A stretch of DNA of 64,000 nt from Amoebidium appalachense (GCA_963693365.1 CAVNZM010000013.1:4278001-4342000), one strand, 5' to 3'. Positions 1-14,518 are shown, counted from the stretch's first letter. A program made the numbers and translations. Notes: generated by a model from the sequence alone, not told the origin.

Positions 1-109
1 TGAAAGGCATGGCAGATCAATCGTCCTTCTTTAAGTGCATGGCCCATTTTGTCAGACGAAAATGCTGTTAGATAATGACTCTCGACACGAAAGGCTGAAA
101 AATGCAGCT

Positions 110-150
<41 letters not shown>

Positions 151-386
151 ACCCACCCACCCACCCACCCACCCCCACCCACCCCTCCGCCCCCTGGGGC
201 CCACTTCAACGCTCTTCAGGCTCTACGTATTATGCATACTCTTGATGTGTGGTTTCCACTCTGCATCGTGTTGTCCGTTATCAATGTGTACTCTATGCTC
301 TTTAACTCATTCATCCTTCACCCCCCCCCCCCCCCCCCCCCCCCCTCCAACATGTGTTCACACACACACACACACACACCCAACAG

Positions 387-1966
387 GTTGATACCCCTGC
401 TCCTGCCGAGCCAGTCAAGGAGAGGAAGAAGCCTGGCCGCAAGCCCAAGAAGCCTGTAGAGGCCCCCAAGGAGGATGAAAAGAACGAGGGAGAGGAGGCC
501 AAGGAAGGTGATGAGGACAAGAAGGAGGAAGGGGCGGATACGAAGGAGGGGGAGGATGGTGTCGAGGGAGAGGTTGCGGAGAAGCCCGAGAAGAAGAGGA
601 AGAAGGCTGACGATGGCAACGGCAAGCCGGCAAAGAAACAGAGCATCGCTGCCCCTCCCCCTGGTATGTGTGCCCCTTCCCCGCCCCGCCCCACCCCACA
701 ACCCACAACTCAGCCCATACCCTGCAGGTTTGCGATTGTGTACTTGTTTCTCTCTCTTAACACACCCCCCCCCCCCCCCCCCCCTTTCTTTTATTTCCCT
801 CCCCCCTTTTTCTTTTTCTTACTTTCAAGAGTACGCAGTGGGTGTAGTGCACTTTCTTTATGACCCTTTGAGTCTGACATCAGTATCATTTCTCATATTC
901 TTTTTGAGGAAACATCAGCCGGTTTTGCATTGTAAGGCTGTTACATATCTATCCCCCCCCCCCAAAAAAAAACATACACACTTTTTCTTCTTTCAAATAA
1001 CATTAGGGCCAATCTTTCGATAATGACTGTGCCTATTGTGATCATTTTGCATATCCACAGCACGCCTTACACTCGATCCCCTTCTTTTCCTTGCCACTAT
1101 CCCACATACCCATTATATCTAACCAACACCGTTATGACACACAGCCATGCCGCAGTTCCCCTACGCCTACGCCTACCCCGGTCCCTACCCCGGCTATCCC
1201 CCCTACCCTGGCCCTCCCCCCCCTGGTGCCGAGGGCTACCCGTACCCCGGCCCTTACGGTCCCCCCGGTGGCCAGCCTATGTTCCCCATGTGGGGTCCCC
1301 CTCCAAGCTCTCAGCCCCCTCCACCCCCCGGTGGAAATGGTATGTATATCCACTCCCCTGCCCCCAACCACACACACACACACACACACACACACTCATT
1401 CGTGCATGCACACACTAACACATTGTTTCAATGGCCCGTCCTTTTTCTTTCCCCCGAGTGCTTTTAAAAATGGATTGTTTGGATGAAAAATCAATAAAGC
1501 GGCTGAGAAAGTAAGTCAGGAAAAGCTTACAGAAAGGCGAGTTTTCTAATTTGCGCTGCATATCGACCGAGCCCTTTCCCTTCTAATCATAGTAAAACAT
1601 GACCCCTGCTTGCCACACCACGCTGTATCTTGTACCGCACACCAATACATCAAAGCCATGGATTTATCTCCTAGCTCAAATCTCAAAATCCTGTTGTAAA
1701 GCTATCAACACCAATTGACCTAACCCCCTTTCTCCCCCTTCTTCCAGGAGCCCCCTTTGCCCCACGCATGAGTATTCCAACGCTCCCCAAGCCACCAATC
1801 AACTCCAAGGCCCCCCGCCCCATAGCAACCCGTCCCCTTGCCGTTGCGCAGGCTTTTGGCATCCCCCCCGTACTGTTGGAGAAGAAGGAAAAGGAGGGGA
1901 GCGATGTGGAGAAACCCAAGAAAGTAACTAAGAGAAAGGCACCCGAGGTACGTGTGTGTGCATTTC

Positions 1967-2008
<42 letters not shown>

Positions 2009-2963
2009 AAAAAAAAAACACGCGTGCACGCCAGTGTTATTATTATTTCATGTGTAAAAAGCACACTCTCTATTATTGATGATGTGGTCCTCGTTTTTTT
2101 TTTTTTTTTTTTTTTTTTCCCTTCTTTTTTTGAACCCTGCAACCCTGCCCGTCGGCTTGAATGCAATATTCCTACGTAACTTTAAAAGTTTTTCTTGTGT
2201 CTCTTTTATGCCAGTAACTGAAAAGTTACCGACATTTGATATGTACATGTGTACAATCACCAACACTCAAATCCTTTTCCCTTTCTCCATTTTTCCATCC
2301 ACAGGAGAAAGAGCGTGAAGCCGCCGAAAAAGAAGCACGCAAGGAAGCCCGTGCAGCCGCCCAAGAACGCAAAAAAGCAGAACGCGCCGCACGCAAATCA
2401 GAGAAAGCAAAGGACAAGGCGGCAAAAGCGGTGAAAGCTGCGGAATCCGAAGCGGAAAAGATCGACTCTGCACCCATGCCCGTAGTGAGCGAGGGGGAAC
2501 AAGAAGCGCCCAAACAGGAACATGTGGAGGATGTTGCGGTTGAGGAGGTGAAGGAGACGAAGAAGGGCGGGAAAAAGAGGAAGAATGCGGTAAGTTGTAC
2601 AATCCCCCCCCCCCCCCCCCCCCCTTTTTTTGCCTCCGTTTTCTCACTTCCCCCCCCCCCCCCCCCCCCCCCCTGTTGGGTGGCAATTGCTCTTGCATGT
2701 GGTGCTTGGATGAACCGGCTAGTAAACCGTTGCTCGCTTCTCTGTAGCACATGCGCACTTGGATTGGTTAGCACGTGCCGTTCTTTGCATTCTCATAATG
2801 TTGTTATTATGCATAATTGCGTTAAGGTCGTATAAAGCTAGAGATGTTTGTCGATTATAGTGTGGTCTATAGGTTTTTAAGAGGGGAGGGGTTCGAATCC
2901 AACGGCTCTCGATGGTTTAACAAGAAGTGTTTGCATGCAGACATCGGTGCTAACACTTTTTCC

Positions 2964-3004
<41 letters not shown>

Positions 3005-3056
3005 TTTCCCCCTCTTCCTCTTTCTCTTTCTCTCTCCTCCTCCACCTTCCCCCCCC

Positions 3057-3104
<48 letters not shown>

Positions 3105-4503
3105 CATTTCGAGCAGGAGGGTGAGGGTGCGGAGCCAGCGGCCAAGAAGGGCCGTGGCAGCAGGAAGGCAGCAGCCAAGCCCGAGGATGATGAGGACGAT
3201 AAGCCCCTCAAGACTACGGCCAAGGCCGATAAGGAGGACCCCGGTAATGGTGCTCCCTCGGTCTAATCACATGTGCTTATGCATGTAGTGGTGGAACAAT
3301 GATGGGTGCATGCATTACGTTTGGTTGGGGTGCAACTCTTACCGTTACTGGTGAGCACACTTTGTCTATGTACAAATGCTTGTGTTGGTGATCCACCTTA
3401 CAAGCGCATGTGTCACTTCACGTCACCCTCTATCTAATCACAAATGCGTGGTGTGTGTAGTTGTAATAAATGCATGTTAAAGATGTTGGCATCATGGTTC
3501 ACTTCCGTCTGTGTTTGGGTGTGTGTGTGTGTGTGTGTGTGTGTGAAAAGGTCTCTCCACAAAACAGCTCTCTTGTTCTCTTCGCAAGCACACGACTTCT
3601 CGCTTGCCTATGTGTCTAGGGGGAGGGTTGGGGGGGGGGGGGGAGAGAGAGAGAGAGAGAGAGAGCGAGAAGGAAGTTTCATGGACGCTCACATGCACAC
3701 ACTTTTTTGTACTGCTCGTTTTGTGCTTATTCTTGTCGAGCCCGTGTGTTTGTTGTGTTTTTGGTTAAGTTAGTGTATAGTACTTAATCCACAACAGGAT
3801 TCTAGGTTGGTCAATCTTACATTTTGGGTGTTTTTTGTCATGCTCATGAACCTATAGTTTGTATGTATTGTATCGGATAGTGAGGTTTTTAATGCGCTTG
3901 TCAAAATACCGCAGTGCGTGTATTATGAAGATAGTGTTAATACTTTTAATGCCGCCAATAATGTGGGGTTTTTTAATCACCACTTAGCCCAATGCGGCAA
4001 AAATAAACACCCGCACATACTCTGAAGTCTCTGTTGCTAACCATCAGCCTTCCCCCCACCCCCCCAAAAAACACACACACGCACACCTCTAGTCAATCTC
4101 CCACCTACATTCCCTCTCCAAACACTATCCCATTCAACCCACCACCACCCCACACACACTATCTCTCTAAAATCCCCCCCTCCACCCCCTCCTACACACA
4201 CACACACACACAGATGCAGTGGAGGAAGCCAAGGAGGAGGGAGGGGAGGACGTAGTGTGCTCTCTGTGTGGAATTGGAGAGGATGACCCTGAGTTGGGTG
4301 AGCTCGATGGACCCCATGGCTTCGACAAGGAGAAGCAGGAAATTTGGTACGCACATTGAAATCCCCCCTTCCCCCCCACAAAAAAAAAAAAACACGCACA
4401 TGCACATGCCCTGATTTATGTTTCCTCTATATTGCTCCTTTGTTCCGAAGCTTTATGCAGACACGATGTGCCGTTTCAGCAAGGCTGACATCTGGGTGTG
4501 CCT

Positions 4504-4538
<35 letters not shown>

Positions 4539-6153
4539 ACATCAATGTGGTTGTGAAAAGTGAGTTCCGTGGCGTGTTTCTTTCATCCACTGCACCCAGC
4601 ACTTCTCCTGCCACCATGTTTCCTTCAACTCCCTTAACGGATACCCCCCCCCACCCACCCACCCACCCACTCACCCACCCCCCCTCAACCAATCAGGGTG
4701 CACGAGGACTGCGCCATGTGGAGCCCCGAGTTCTACATTGACCCGGAAAAGGGTGAGCCCATGGGCCTGGACAAGATTGTAAACCGCGGAAGGAGTCTGG
4801 TATAAATCCCCCCCAAAAAAACACACTCACACACATAGAGAGAGAGAGAGAGAGAAACACGGCTACCGCCATCCCTTCCACTACTCGCTGCCACCTCTTA
4901 AAAAACCTATGGCTTGATATCTTTCCTCTTATCTTTCCACATTTCCCCCCCCCCCCCCCCCCCCCTCTCCTGGCTAGACTTGCAAAAAGTTTCTTCGAGC
5001 TATGTGGTTCTGAAGATGTTTGTTGTTCATTTCTCAGCAGCATGTAGTTGGATTTGCCTTCTATGCATCACCTGACCACTCCCCCCCCCCCCCCCCCCCC
5101 CCCCGGCGCCTGCGCACACACACCCACACACACCCACACACGCACAGCGCTGCTCCCACTGCCGGCAGCCCGGTGCCACTATTGGCTGCAAGGAGCCTGC
5201 CTGCCGCCGCACATTTCACTTCAAGTGCATCGTGCCCTCAGGTACTACCTCCCCCCCCCCCCCCCCCCCCCCAGTCTGTGTTAGCAACACGTGGTGCTTC
5301 TCATTATGCGTACACACGCACGTTCTTTTCTAGTGTGCTGTATGTGAGTCGTTTTGGGACACACTGGCTTTGGGGGTCACGAGTCAAGCACGTGAGGTGA
5401 AACTGGCATATGCGCTTGAATGAAGAACAGAGGCGGCGCGTGGGGGGGGTGGGGGGGTGATGATGGGGTAATTCATGTGTGTGTTTGTGTGTGCGTGCAC
5501 AGTGCTGACTGTCTTGTTTCTGGTTGGGTGCAGGTGGGACCAAGCGGGAAGAGGACTACTTTGTCTACTGCAGCGAGCACAAGGTGATACCACCCTGCCC
5601 CCTGTACCCCCCCCCCCCCCCCCCAAAAAAAAAAAAAAAAAAAAAACAAACAAAAACACTGACACCCACATGCTCTCTCTTTCACCTCCGGTTGTCATTT
5701 TTTCCCTTTTACGCGTTTGTTGTTCTCTTTATTTGCCTTAAAGGCAAGAGGGAGGGGGGGGGGGAGGAGGAGGGGAATTCAGTATGAATCGTGGAGTGGT
5801 GTCTGGGATACACAAATGATGGGTAACAAGGTGTCCATGAGCCATGTCCAACCTCTTCCTCGAACGAACCCCTATATTGTGTTTGCTCTGAGGCACATGT
5901 TTTCTCTTTCCCCACTTTTCTTTTTGGGGGCTCGTGTATCTGTGTGTGTTTGCTAACGGCTTGCTGTGGCTACAGGAGTCGATGAACAAACCCAAGGATG
6001 CTGCCACGGGCAAAAAGTCGGCAAGGTCGTCGGCAAAGGTACCATCCATGCATTCCCCCCCCCTCTTCCCCAGCCCACACCACGCATGAATGTGTATATG
6101 CACACTTGGGCGTTATGTTTGCACAAGTTGTGGTGGAGGGTGGAGGGGCTTGT

Positions 6154-6208
<55 letters not shown>

Positions 6209-6489
6209 GGGGGGTTTGAGAGAAACAAGCGTCTGGTGGGTCTTTCTCTCCCTCTTTGTGTGTGCGTGTGTATGTGCACCCAAGGGATGCTAACTTTCTC
6301 ACCGTGCACCAGCAATCATCCAAGACTGCACCACAAGCCGCCAAGACAAGTTCCCCTGCCCCAGCCAAATCCCCCGCCCCAAAGAGAAAAGCATCAGCAG
6401 CCGCTGTCGCAGCCTCCCCTGCCCCAGTCCCCGCTCGAAAGGGGTCTCTTAGGTCTGCTGATCGCAAACCACGCAACGCTAAGAAGTGA
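387..6489 (+). CDS. Extended PHD (ePHD) zinc-finger chromatin protein, 5' end not found
   Basis: Exons: 387-663, 1145-1339, 1748-1947, 2305-2589, 3117-3243, 4214-4346, 4697-4799, 5148-5241, 5534-5583, 5976-6038, 6313-6489. All join in phase and give 567 residues (numbered from the first visible codon) before a TGA. Order: a Lys/Glu-rich stretch with an AT-hook-like PGRKPKK; a Pro/Tyr/Gly-rich segment (about 94-157); a basic and acidic Ala/Lys-rich coiled region (about 225-319); a zinc module at 377-488; a Pro/Ala/Lys-rich basic tail. The zinc module has C377-x2-C380, H408-x2-C411, then C442-x2-C445, C454, C459, H464-x2-C467 and C484-x2-H487. This is the C2HC plus atypical PHD arrangement of ePHD modules (PHF6, PHF11, KMT2 and JADE families). 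Those modules bind nucleosomes or DNA, so a nuclear, chromatin role is inferred. No catalytic domain is visible. The start codon lies upstream of 387, in or before the window. I cannot assign an ortholog. Confidence 0.85.
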
Positions 6490-8711
6490 GAGAGGGAAGG
6501 ATGTAGGTAGCGGGGTGTTTTTGGGGATGTGGCTGTGAGGTGAAGGGGTTGCGGTTGGTAGGTGGGTGTGTTGGGGGATAGGTCTTTGTGTGCGGTGTTG
6601 TCTGTAGTACTTGGTTGTCCGCGCTTTTGGAATATATTTTTGGATTGTCCGTCAGATTTACCCGTGTTTTTTGCTATTTAGCCGTTGTCATAGAGGTTGT
6701 TATATTCGCTCCCACTACAACTACATTTATATGCCAGAATCAATTTAAGACTTATACCAAGCAGTTCACACGCTTTTATTTTCCGATAATAGATTTGGCC
6801 ATATCTGCATCATACTATATCCCATCTATATCCCATTTTTTTCCGGTATTTTTGCTTTGCAATATCTGGTTGCTGCCGCCGTTGTTTCCTCCATATGAGT
6901 GGGTGGCATTGGATTTTACTTAGGAAATCCTCTCCGGTTTTTCGGTTTTACCTCCCGCCAGTGCGTCTTTAGGCGCGCCCGGGCGAGTCCGTCGTGTGAT
7001 TCGCCCAGTGAGTGGGCACATAGTGTGTTATCGCAGGTGTTGCTGCTGTATATTGCGGCACGTTTGTGCAATAAAGTTGGCACCGTGAAGATACAAGCGC
7101 ATAGTGGTGACTGTGGCGAACTTCCTCTCTTCCCCCCGCTCCCCCCCCCCCCCCCCCCAAAAGAAAAAAAAAAAAAAACATGCGCAGCACCAGCACAGCC
7201 GACGGTTGCAGTGCACGTTAGAGTTTTGTGTGCGCATAACTTGGTCCGCGTACTACTATAAATTATTTTAAAACGTAGCATCATGTGCACGTACGTGTGC
7301 GTGTGGGGGGGGGGGGGGGGCAACCACGTGACGCTTTGCCATACGTGCACACATAATGCACGCCTCAGCCAAATATACCTGCAGCTGCACGTTCGAGGTG
7401 TTACTCTTGTTCTCAGAAGGTGTGCGAATCTCACGCGAACACAAACGCATGCTTATCATCGCGGTCTAGCTAGCACTGCATGCGCATGCCAGATTGCCTT
7501 TGTACGATTATAAGGGAACCGTGAACATTTACATGCACGATGATCCACGTGCACCCCAGTCATTCAATTGAAGACACAAGACCTACAATTCTAAAACTCG
7601 CGAGCTCGACGATCGCCCGTACGTATATACATGTACATATGGCATCGCTTCCTTTCTGGTGATCACACTGTGCCACAGTGGTTGTGGTTTGCCATTTAAG
7701 CGTGTCTGCAATTGGAAGGAACGACGCCTTCACTCACGCAACCTGCTGTTTGCAATTGAGTGTAAGTTATTCGCTTGCTGATGACAGAGTCTTGTTCGAT
7801 ACCGTGGCCACGGGATGTGTGTGTATGTGGCACCACACACGCCGTCGGGCGATGGCGTGAGTTGAAGTTGGCCCTGACCGATTGTTTCCAGGTCACGGTG
7901 ATGGATGGTGCACTTGAGGGCATGTTGGCTGGTATGTCCGAGTCGAGTTCTGACAGTCAATTGTCTAATAGGTGGACATGTGCAAATATATGTCAACGTA
8001 AACACGCCGAAGGTCTTTATGTTTCTATGTGCGCATGGTATCCCCATGTGGTATTCGAGTTCACATATATATATGCACATTGCAAACTTCGCGGCGTTTC
8101 ACCAGGTTGCAATTGCACTCTTGTGCATTCTTTCTCTTGTGCATCCGCAAATCTCACATGACGCTAGGTGGAGTAAGGAAACAGCTTGAGCCGTCGGAAC
8201 AGTCAATGCTGTGCAACCTCGAGATCTAGATATTCGAAGAACTCGGACCCTGCACATCATAGCGCATGTGCTGGATGGCATGCCGCAAGAAGATGATGTT
8301 CACGTGCACATGTAGAAACCCAGGCGTTTGGTGTGTTCCAAGCAGTGCACTCCCGCCTGCCCACCGTACCCATAGAACCTTGATTGGGGCACCGGCCGGC
8401 TTTTTTTTTAGGTGTGCCGGTGTTTTTGCTGATTCGCTGGAGATTTTCGCGCCAAAATTCAAACGGTCGCACACCGTACACAACGTTTCACCGTGCGCAT
8501 ATTTCCACACCGTGTTCCGTGCCACCTACAATGTTGTATGTAACAGACTGAATAAGAAAACGAAGTGTTTTTCGTGCTAAAGAAAACTCTATCTGTATTA
8601 TATGCACTTCTTTCTGTAATTTCACAGAGTGCTGCAGGGTCTTTGCTATCCAGCCTCGCCATAACCATTTGTGTTCAAAGCAACAGCGCACTCAGCGAAA
8701 AAACGACTAAA
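6490..8711. other. Spacer between the ePHD gene and UBE2S
   Basis: About 2.2 kb with mixed composition and few long low-complexity tracts (poly-C plus poly-A near 7141-7178, a G run near 7304-7320). I see no exon with family similarity and no convincing long frame. It should contain the 3' UTR of the upstream gene and the promoter of UBE2S. No distinct promoter motif could be supported. Confidence 0.6.
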
Positions 8712-10138
8712 ATGGCTACCATGGTATGTATCATCTGTGCCTTTTTTAGCTGTTGTTGGTTCCTCCTTCACGCACAGCATACTCTCCCCTTCTCCTCGCC
8801 CCACGCACACACACCACACACGCACGCACGCTCACACCCGCCCTTCTCCCACGGCTCTCCCCTCACACAAATATTGAAGGCTCAGCGTGTTTCCACACCG
8901 AACGCTTTCCTCGTGCCTTTTGCTCAAAAAACAATCAAGTTTCTTACCTCTGCGTGTTCATTCTCCGTTTCTTTCTCTCTCTCTTTCTTTCATTTCTTGC
9001 AGTTTTAGTGGAAAAACGGCACACCCGAGAGCGGAACCACCTTGTAGCACACAAAGACTACGGAAACAATACGAAACAGACCCATACACGCAAACGCTGC
9101 TGCAAAAAAACCACTTGCGCGACGCCCTCTGGAAAGACCTTTTTTCGTTCTTTTACGTTGTTCTTCTACATTGCCTTATCTCTCTTTTTTGGTTCTGGTG
9201 TTTTTCGTTCTCTGTTTGTGCAGGTGTGTGCGTCGAAAATGTGTATCTGTACCCCAAGCCCCAGACTACTTCCGTACGTGCTTCGTTTCATCGTCGCCTA
9301 GCCCTTACTCCCCCCCTCCCTCCTCTCCCCCCTGCTCCTCTTACCCTCTCCATGTTTGTTCTTGAGAAGGCAAGTTTTTGGTGTTTGGCATCTGCGACAC
9401 ACACCCAACGTCAGCCAACAAAACCCCACTTTGCTTTAGTTCTCTTGCTTACACGCACTTTTCCAGAACGAAAATGTGTCTCCGGCGGTGATGCCCCGTG
9501 TTGCCAAGGAGGTCAAGAAGCTGATGGCGTCCAAGCTGGAGGGCATAAAGATTGAAATTAACGACCAGGACATGACTGACATACAGGCGGTGATTGATGG
9601 CCCAGGTGGGTGGATGGATGGGGAAGGGGGGGGAGGTTTGGGACGGGGCGGGGAGAGGAATGGGGAACGTGGGTTGGGGAGGGGTGGTGTAAGGTGGAGG
9701 GGAGGGGAAACGGTGGAAGGGTTTGTGTGACTGCATGCGGGTGTAGGGCGGAACAGTGGGGCCACCTTTTGGGGGGTGGTGTGTATGTGGGGGGGGAGGG
9801 GGGAGGGGGGGGAGAGGCTAGTGTGGAAACGGTGGAGCAGGGTGCACGGGTGTGGGGATGGGTGGATTGTTGTATTCGAAATCGTGTTTGGGTGTGGGTA
9901 GGTGGACGGGGAGGTGTATGGGTGTGCGTGTAGGTGCTGTGGTATCTGGTGGTTGTTGTTGGAATTTGTGTGCTGGAGAGAGGGGTGCGTGGGTGGGGGG
10001 AAGGGGGGGGGGGGGGGGGGGGGGGGGGGGGTAATGGTGGACGGTGTACTTGTCTTGGTATGTGTGTGAATGAGTGTGAAATGCAACACCCTATCTTCCA
10101 GACCTCTCCCCCTCCCTGCCCTCCCCTCCCTCTTCCCC

Positions 10139-10169
<31 letters not shown>

Positions 10170-10276
10170 ACACAGATACTCGCCCTTCTTGTCTCTCCGC
10201 TCCTGCCCCCTTTTTCGCCCGTGTCTCCGTGCGTACTTGTTATACTGCCATAATCCTCTCTCTCTCCCCCCCCCCC

Positions 10277-10345
<69 letters not shown>

Positions 10346-10853
10346 TCCCCCTCCTCCTCCTCCCCCCTTCTCTCTCCCTCTATCTCTATCTCTCGTCCCC
10401 CCCCCCCCCCCCCCCCCCCAAACAAAAAAGTTATCACCCCACGTCTTGCTCGGATGCCTGTTCCAGCGCCTTAAGTTCGATCTATTTGAATCAACACAAT
10501 CAACACCCCGTTCCCCCCTTCTCTCTCTTCCCCCCCCCCCCCCCCCCTCCCGCTCCCCTCCCCCCTCCCCGCTGCCGCCGCCTGCAAACACAAACAAGAA
10601 GGAATCCCTTCATATGTGTTCTTGCAAGCCCATGCTCTGGTTGCCTTATGTGCGCCTATGTGGCTGGCTGCAAATACCACTAGTTTGTTTCACCATTGTA
10701 CTCGCAACCAAACAGGCACACACACACATGTGCACACAAACTCTATAGTTGCCGTACAGATGCAAAAGCACCTACGTCTGTCTTTGGGCTTAGGCTTATG
10801 CACGTGCATCACAGATATGTGCAACTCTCTCTGTTCCTCTCTCTCTCTGTCTT

Positions 10854-10905
<52 letters not shown>

Positions 10906-11423
10906 TTTCGCTCACGCTTTCCCTCTCTCCCTCTATTTCGCTCGTTCTCTCTACCCCCCCCTCCCCCCCCCCCCCCCCCCCCCCTTCCTGTATGTGTATG
11001 TGTGTGCTTGCACGTGTGTATGCGCGTCCGAGCCATGTTTACGTGTGGAATTAATTTACCACACAACTTGGTTTTAGTAACGCTCAGATACAAACACTCA
11101 CATGTCAGCATCCCTCTCATCCCCCCGTCACCCCTTCTTCACCCATCATCCCCCTCACCTTCACACACACACACACGTACACACACACGTACACAGTGGG
11201 CACGCCATACGAAGGGGGCCGTTTCCGTGTGCGTCTCTCCCTCGGCAATGACTTTCCGACGGCTCCTCCCTCGGGGACTTTTCTTACCAAAATCTTTCAT
11301 CCCAACGTGTCTGCTGCCGGGGAGATTTGTGTCAACACACTGAAGAAGGACTGGAAACCTACACTAGGCTTGGAACACATCTTTCTGGTGCGTTTTGGTT
11401 ACCAATTCCTGCCCTCTCCCCCC

Positions 11424-11494
<71 letters not shown>

Positions 11495-11867
11495 CATCCC
11501 CTCCCCCCTTTTTCGTTGAGAGACTGATTCGGGTACAGTGAGAACCTATTTCCCCTCCCCTTCCTCTCCCTTCTCCGCACGTGCACATGCACACACACAC
11601 ACGCACCAGAGAATAGGCCCCTCTTCCTTTGCACAGTCTTGTGACGCAAAATGCACACCATCCTATGAGCTAGATCTTGCTCCCCCGTAACTATCTGCTA
11701 TCTGTGGTCTGTGCTCACTGCACCGCATTTTATTAAACACCCCCCCCCCCCCCCCCTCTCTGTCCCTCTCTTTCTCCCCCCCCCCCCCCCCCCTTGGTAA
11801 GTTGGTATCCCCCCCTCCCCCCCCCCCCCCCACCCCCACCCACCCACCCACAAACATATACGCACGT

Positions 11868-11905
<38 letters not shown>

Positions 11906-12473
11906 GCACACACACACGCACGCACACACACACACACCTCCATTTTTTTTGTTTTTTACAGTTCCCAGAACCATGTTACGTTTAGCCCTCTTCCCCCCCT
12001 CCCCCCCCCACCCCAAATAAAAACAAAAAAAACAAAAAATAGAATAAAATAAATTAAAATAAAAAATAACTGAAAATAATCTTGATTGAATTGTCTCACC
12101 GGAAGTCTTATTTCAGAACCCAATGCTAATTCATATCCCACCCCGTACAGATACTCTTCCTCCTTTTTCTTTCAGTTCTGTTCCTCGTGCTCTGCATCCA
12201 TCCATCCCCCCCCCCCCCCCCCCCCCCCCTCCCCACCTCCCCCCCAAAGGTCCACTCAAGGTCTGAGACTAGGCAATGTTTTGGTTGCACATCTTTGAAA
12301 TACGTTTGCGCTTTCGATTACATAACTTGCACTGCCCCCTCAAATCAACATCAACACACGTGCACACAAACATCATCTTACAAGGAAAGAATCAATAAGA
12401 ATAAACACACATGTACACGTCATCTTACATGTACACAATACCCCCACCGCACACCCATCCACCATGCACGAAT

Positions 12474-12509
<36 letters not shown>

Positions 12510-12897
12510 TACATATACACATGTGTAGCCCCCGCCCCCACCCCGAACCACCCCACCCCCTGTTCCCCCCCCATGAGGATGAATTCTGCTTATGTTGCAT
12601 CCTAAGCAATGCTGATTTTACGTACTAGAGTGTATGCATTTCTATGCAATCTTGCACCGAGCTTCCTTCTAGTCGTGTAGTTGTAATTCGTAAAGTTTTC
12701 TGCATTCTGACAATCCCCCCCTCCCCCCCTTCCTTTCCTCGTCTTTCCCCCCAAATGCACGGGCACAAGCACACACGCACGCGCGCGCACAGACACACAC
12801 ACACACAAAGCACACACTCACACACACACATCCCTCCCCCCTCCCTCCCCCTCCCCACACACACACACACACTCTCCCCCCCCCCCCCCCCCCCCAA

Positions 12898-12965
<68 letters not shown>

Positions 12966-13232
12966 CAGACCGTACGCTGTCTTCTCATCGACCCCAACCC
13001 CGAGAGTGCTCTCAACGAAGAAGCAGGGAAACTTCTTCTAGAAGACTACGACGGTTACGCAAAACATGCACGTCTCATGACTTCCATCCACGCCACACCG
13101 CGGGCTGTGGGCGCTACGCAGAGCAAAGGGATGGAGGGGAACGCGGAGGGAAAGACGGAGGGGGTTCAAAAGACTCTTGTGAAGAAGGTTTCAAATGCGG
13201 ACAAGGGGAAGAAAGCTGCTAAGAGGCTCTAG
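8712..13232 (+). CDS. UBE2S: Ubiquitin-conjugating enzyme E2 S
   Basis: Exons 8712-8723, 9467-9605, 11197-11387, 12969-13232; 201 residues, phases fit. The UBC fold is complete: GTPYEGG at 52-58, the FHPN motif at 84-87, and GEIC with catalytic Cys95, the same number as in the human enzyme. It continues with NTLKKDW and [13 protein letters not shown], which are diagnostic of UBE2S. UBE2S extends Lys11-linked ubiquitin chains on substrates of the anaphase-promoting complex (APC/C). After the UBC core comes a Lys/Ala/Gly-rich extension ending AAKRL. That resembles the C-terminal basic tail ending in Arg-Leu by which human UBE2S docks on the APC/C, so the docking tail appears conserved. The first exon encodes only four residues; its ATG is the nearest one in frame with a proper donor. 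Intron 2 (9606-11196) goes from G-rich to C-, CT- and GT-rich. Confidence 0.95.
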
Positions 13233-13733
13233 GTGTGTGTGGGTGTGTGTTGGTGTGTTTGTGTAGTGTGTAGTGATTAGTGTGGGTAGAAGGGTGGGTG
13301 GGTGTGCATGTGTGATTGAGTTGATTTCTGTTGAATGGTTTTTCTTTTGTCCTGGTGGGGTACCTTTTTGGAGGTTATGTTTTGTGTGGTGTTTCTGAAT
13401 CGAACTTTAACGATGGGTATGGATGGTTTACTTGAACACTTCAGGGGTTAATTTGTGGTTAATTTCGTTGTTTTTGGTCTGTTGCGAAAAAGTATGATTA
13501 TTATTTTTTTAGGCAATAGTGTTGTTGTGCATGTACTTACCTTTTATGTACATTAGTAACAAGCATTGGTGCCTTTCTAAAGGCAGCAAGTGGAAAGTAA
13601 ACAAATAACTTTACATGTGTGTTTGTGCACGGATACTAATGTGTGGTACCAAAAAGGAATTTAACCAACCCTCGGGACTTCTCTCTCCCCCCCTCCCCCC
13701 TTGGCCACTAACACACACACACACACACACACA

Positions 13734-13819
<86 letters not shown>

Positions 13820-14313
13820 GAGCCTTCTGCCCTATTATCTATATTTTAAAATTGAACGTCGACTGAAGTGCTGTTGAGGATTCAAGGCGATGTCGAACCT
13901 ATTGGCCTGGCCATAACCCAACACCCACACATGTCGAAATAGGCCCACCCCAAAGCTCAGGAAACTGAGCCGATGAGCTGTTGACGCGTGCACACACACG
14001 CACACGCACACCGCGCGTGCACGCACACACACACGCACACACACACGGGCACACACACGCACACACGTGTACACACACACACACGCACGCGCGCGCGCAT
14101 AGGAACCCAAAGAGTCATCGGCAGAGTCATTGTATGCTAAGCAGACATGCCGCAAAAAGCGATTTCTTTTGCTCACGGCAGCAGAATTCAAATAATGACT
14201 TGCTTTAAGTGGAACCGCTCTTCTTTTGCAGAAAAAGTCTGCTTTACGCCAAAGAATTATGCATATATATGGGGGAAGGGTTTCGGAAACTTTAAGAGCC
14301 TAATTGATATATC

Positions 14314-14350
<37 letters not shown>

Positions 14351-14479
14351 GCATAGCTATAGGGAGGGAGAGAGAGGGGGGGGGAGAGAGAGAGAGATCT
14401 AGAGATAGAGAGCGAGTTAGCGTGTGTGTACACGTCTGCCCTAGGGCCTCCTTCCCCCCCTCCCCTCCCCCCCCCCCCC

Positions 14480-14518
<39 letters not shown>

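Noticed and set aside
9-34. A possible first exon MADQSSFFK of the ePHD gene
   Set aside because: Its GT donor would leave phase 2, which does not fit the phase-0 acceptor at 387. No support.
2888-2899. GGTTCGAATCC, a tRNA T-loop/B-box sequence
   Set aside because: No A box, anticodon stem or acceptor stem can be formed around it. It lies in an intron of the ePHD gene.
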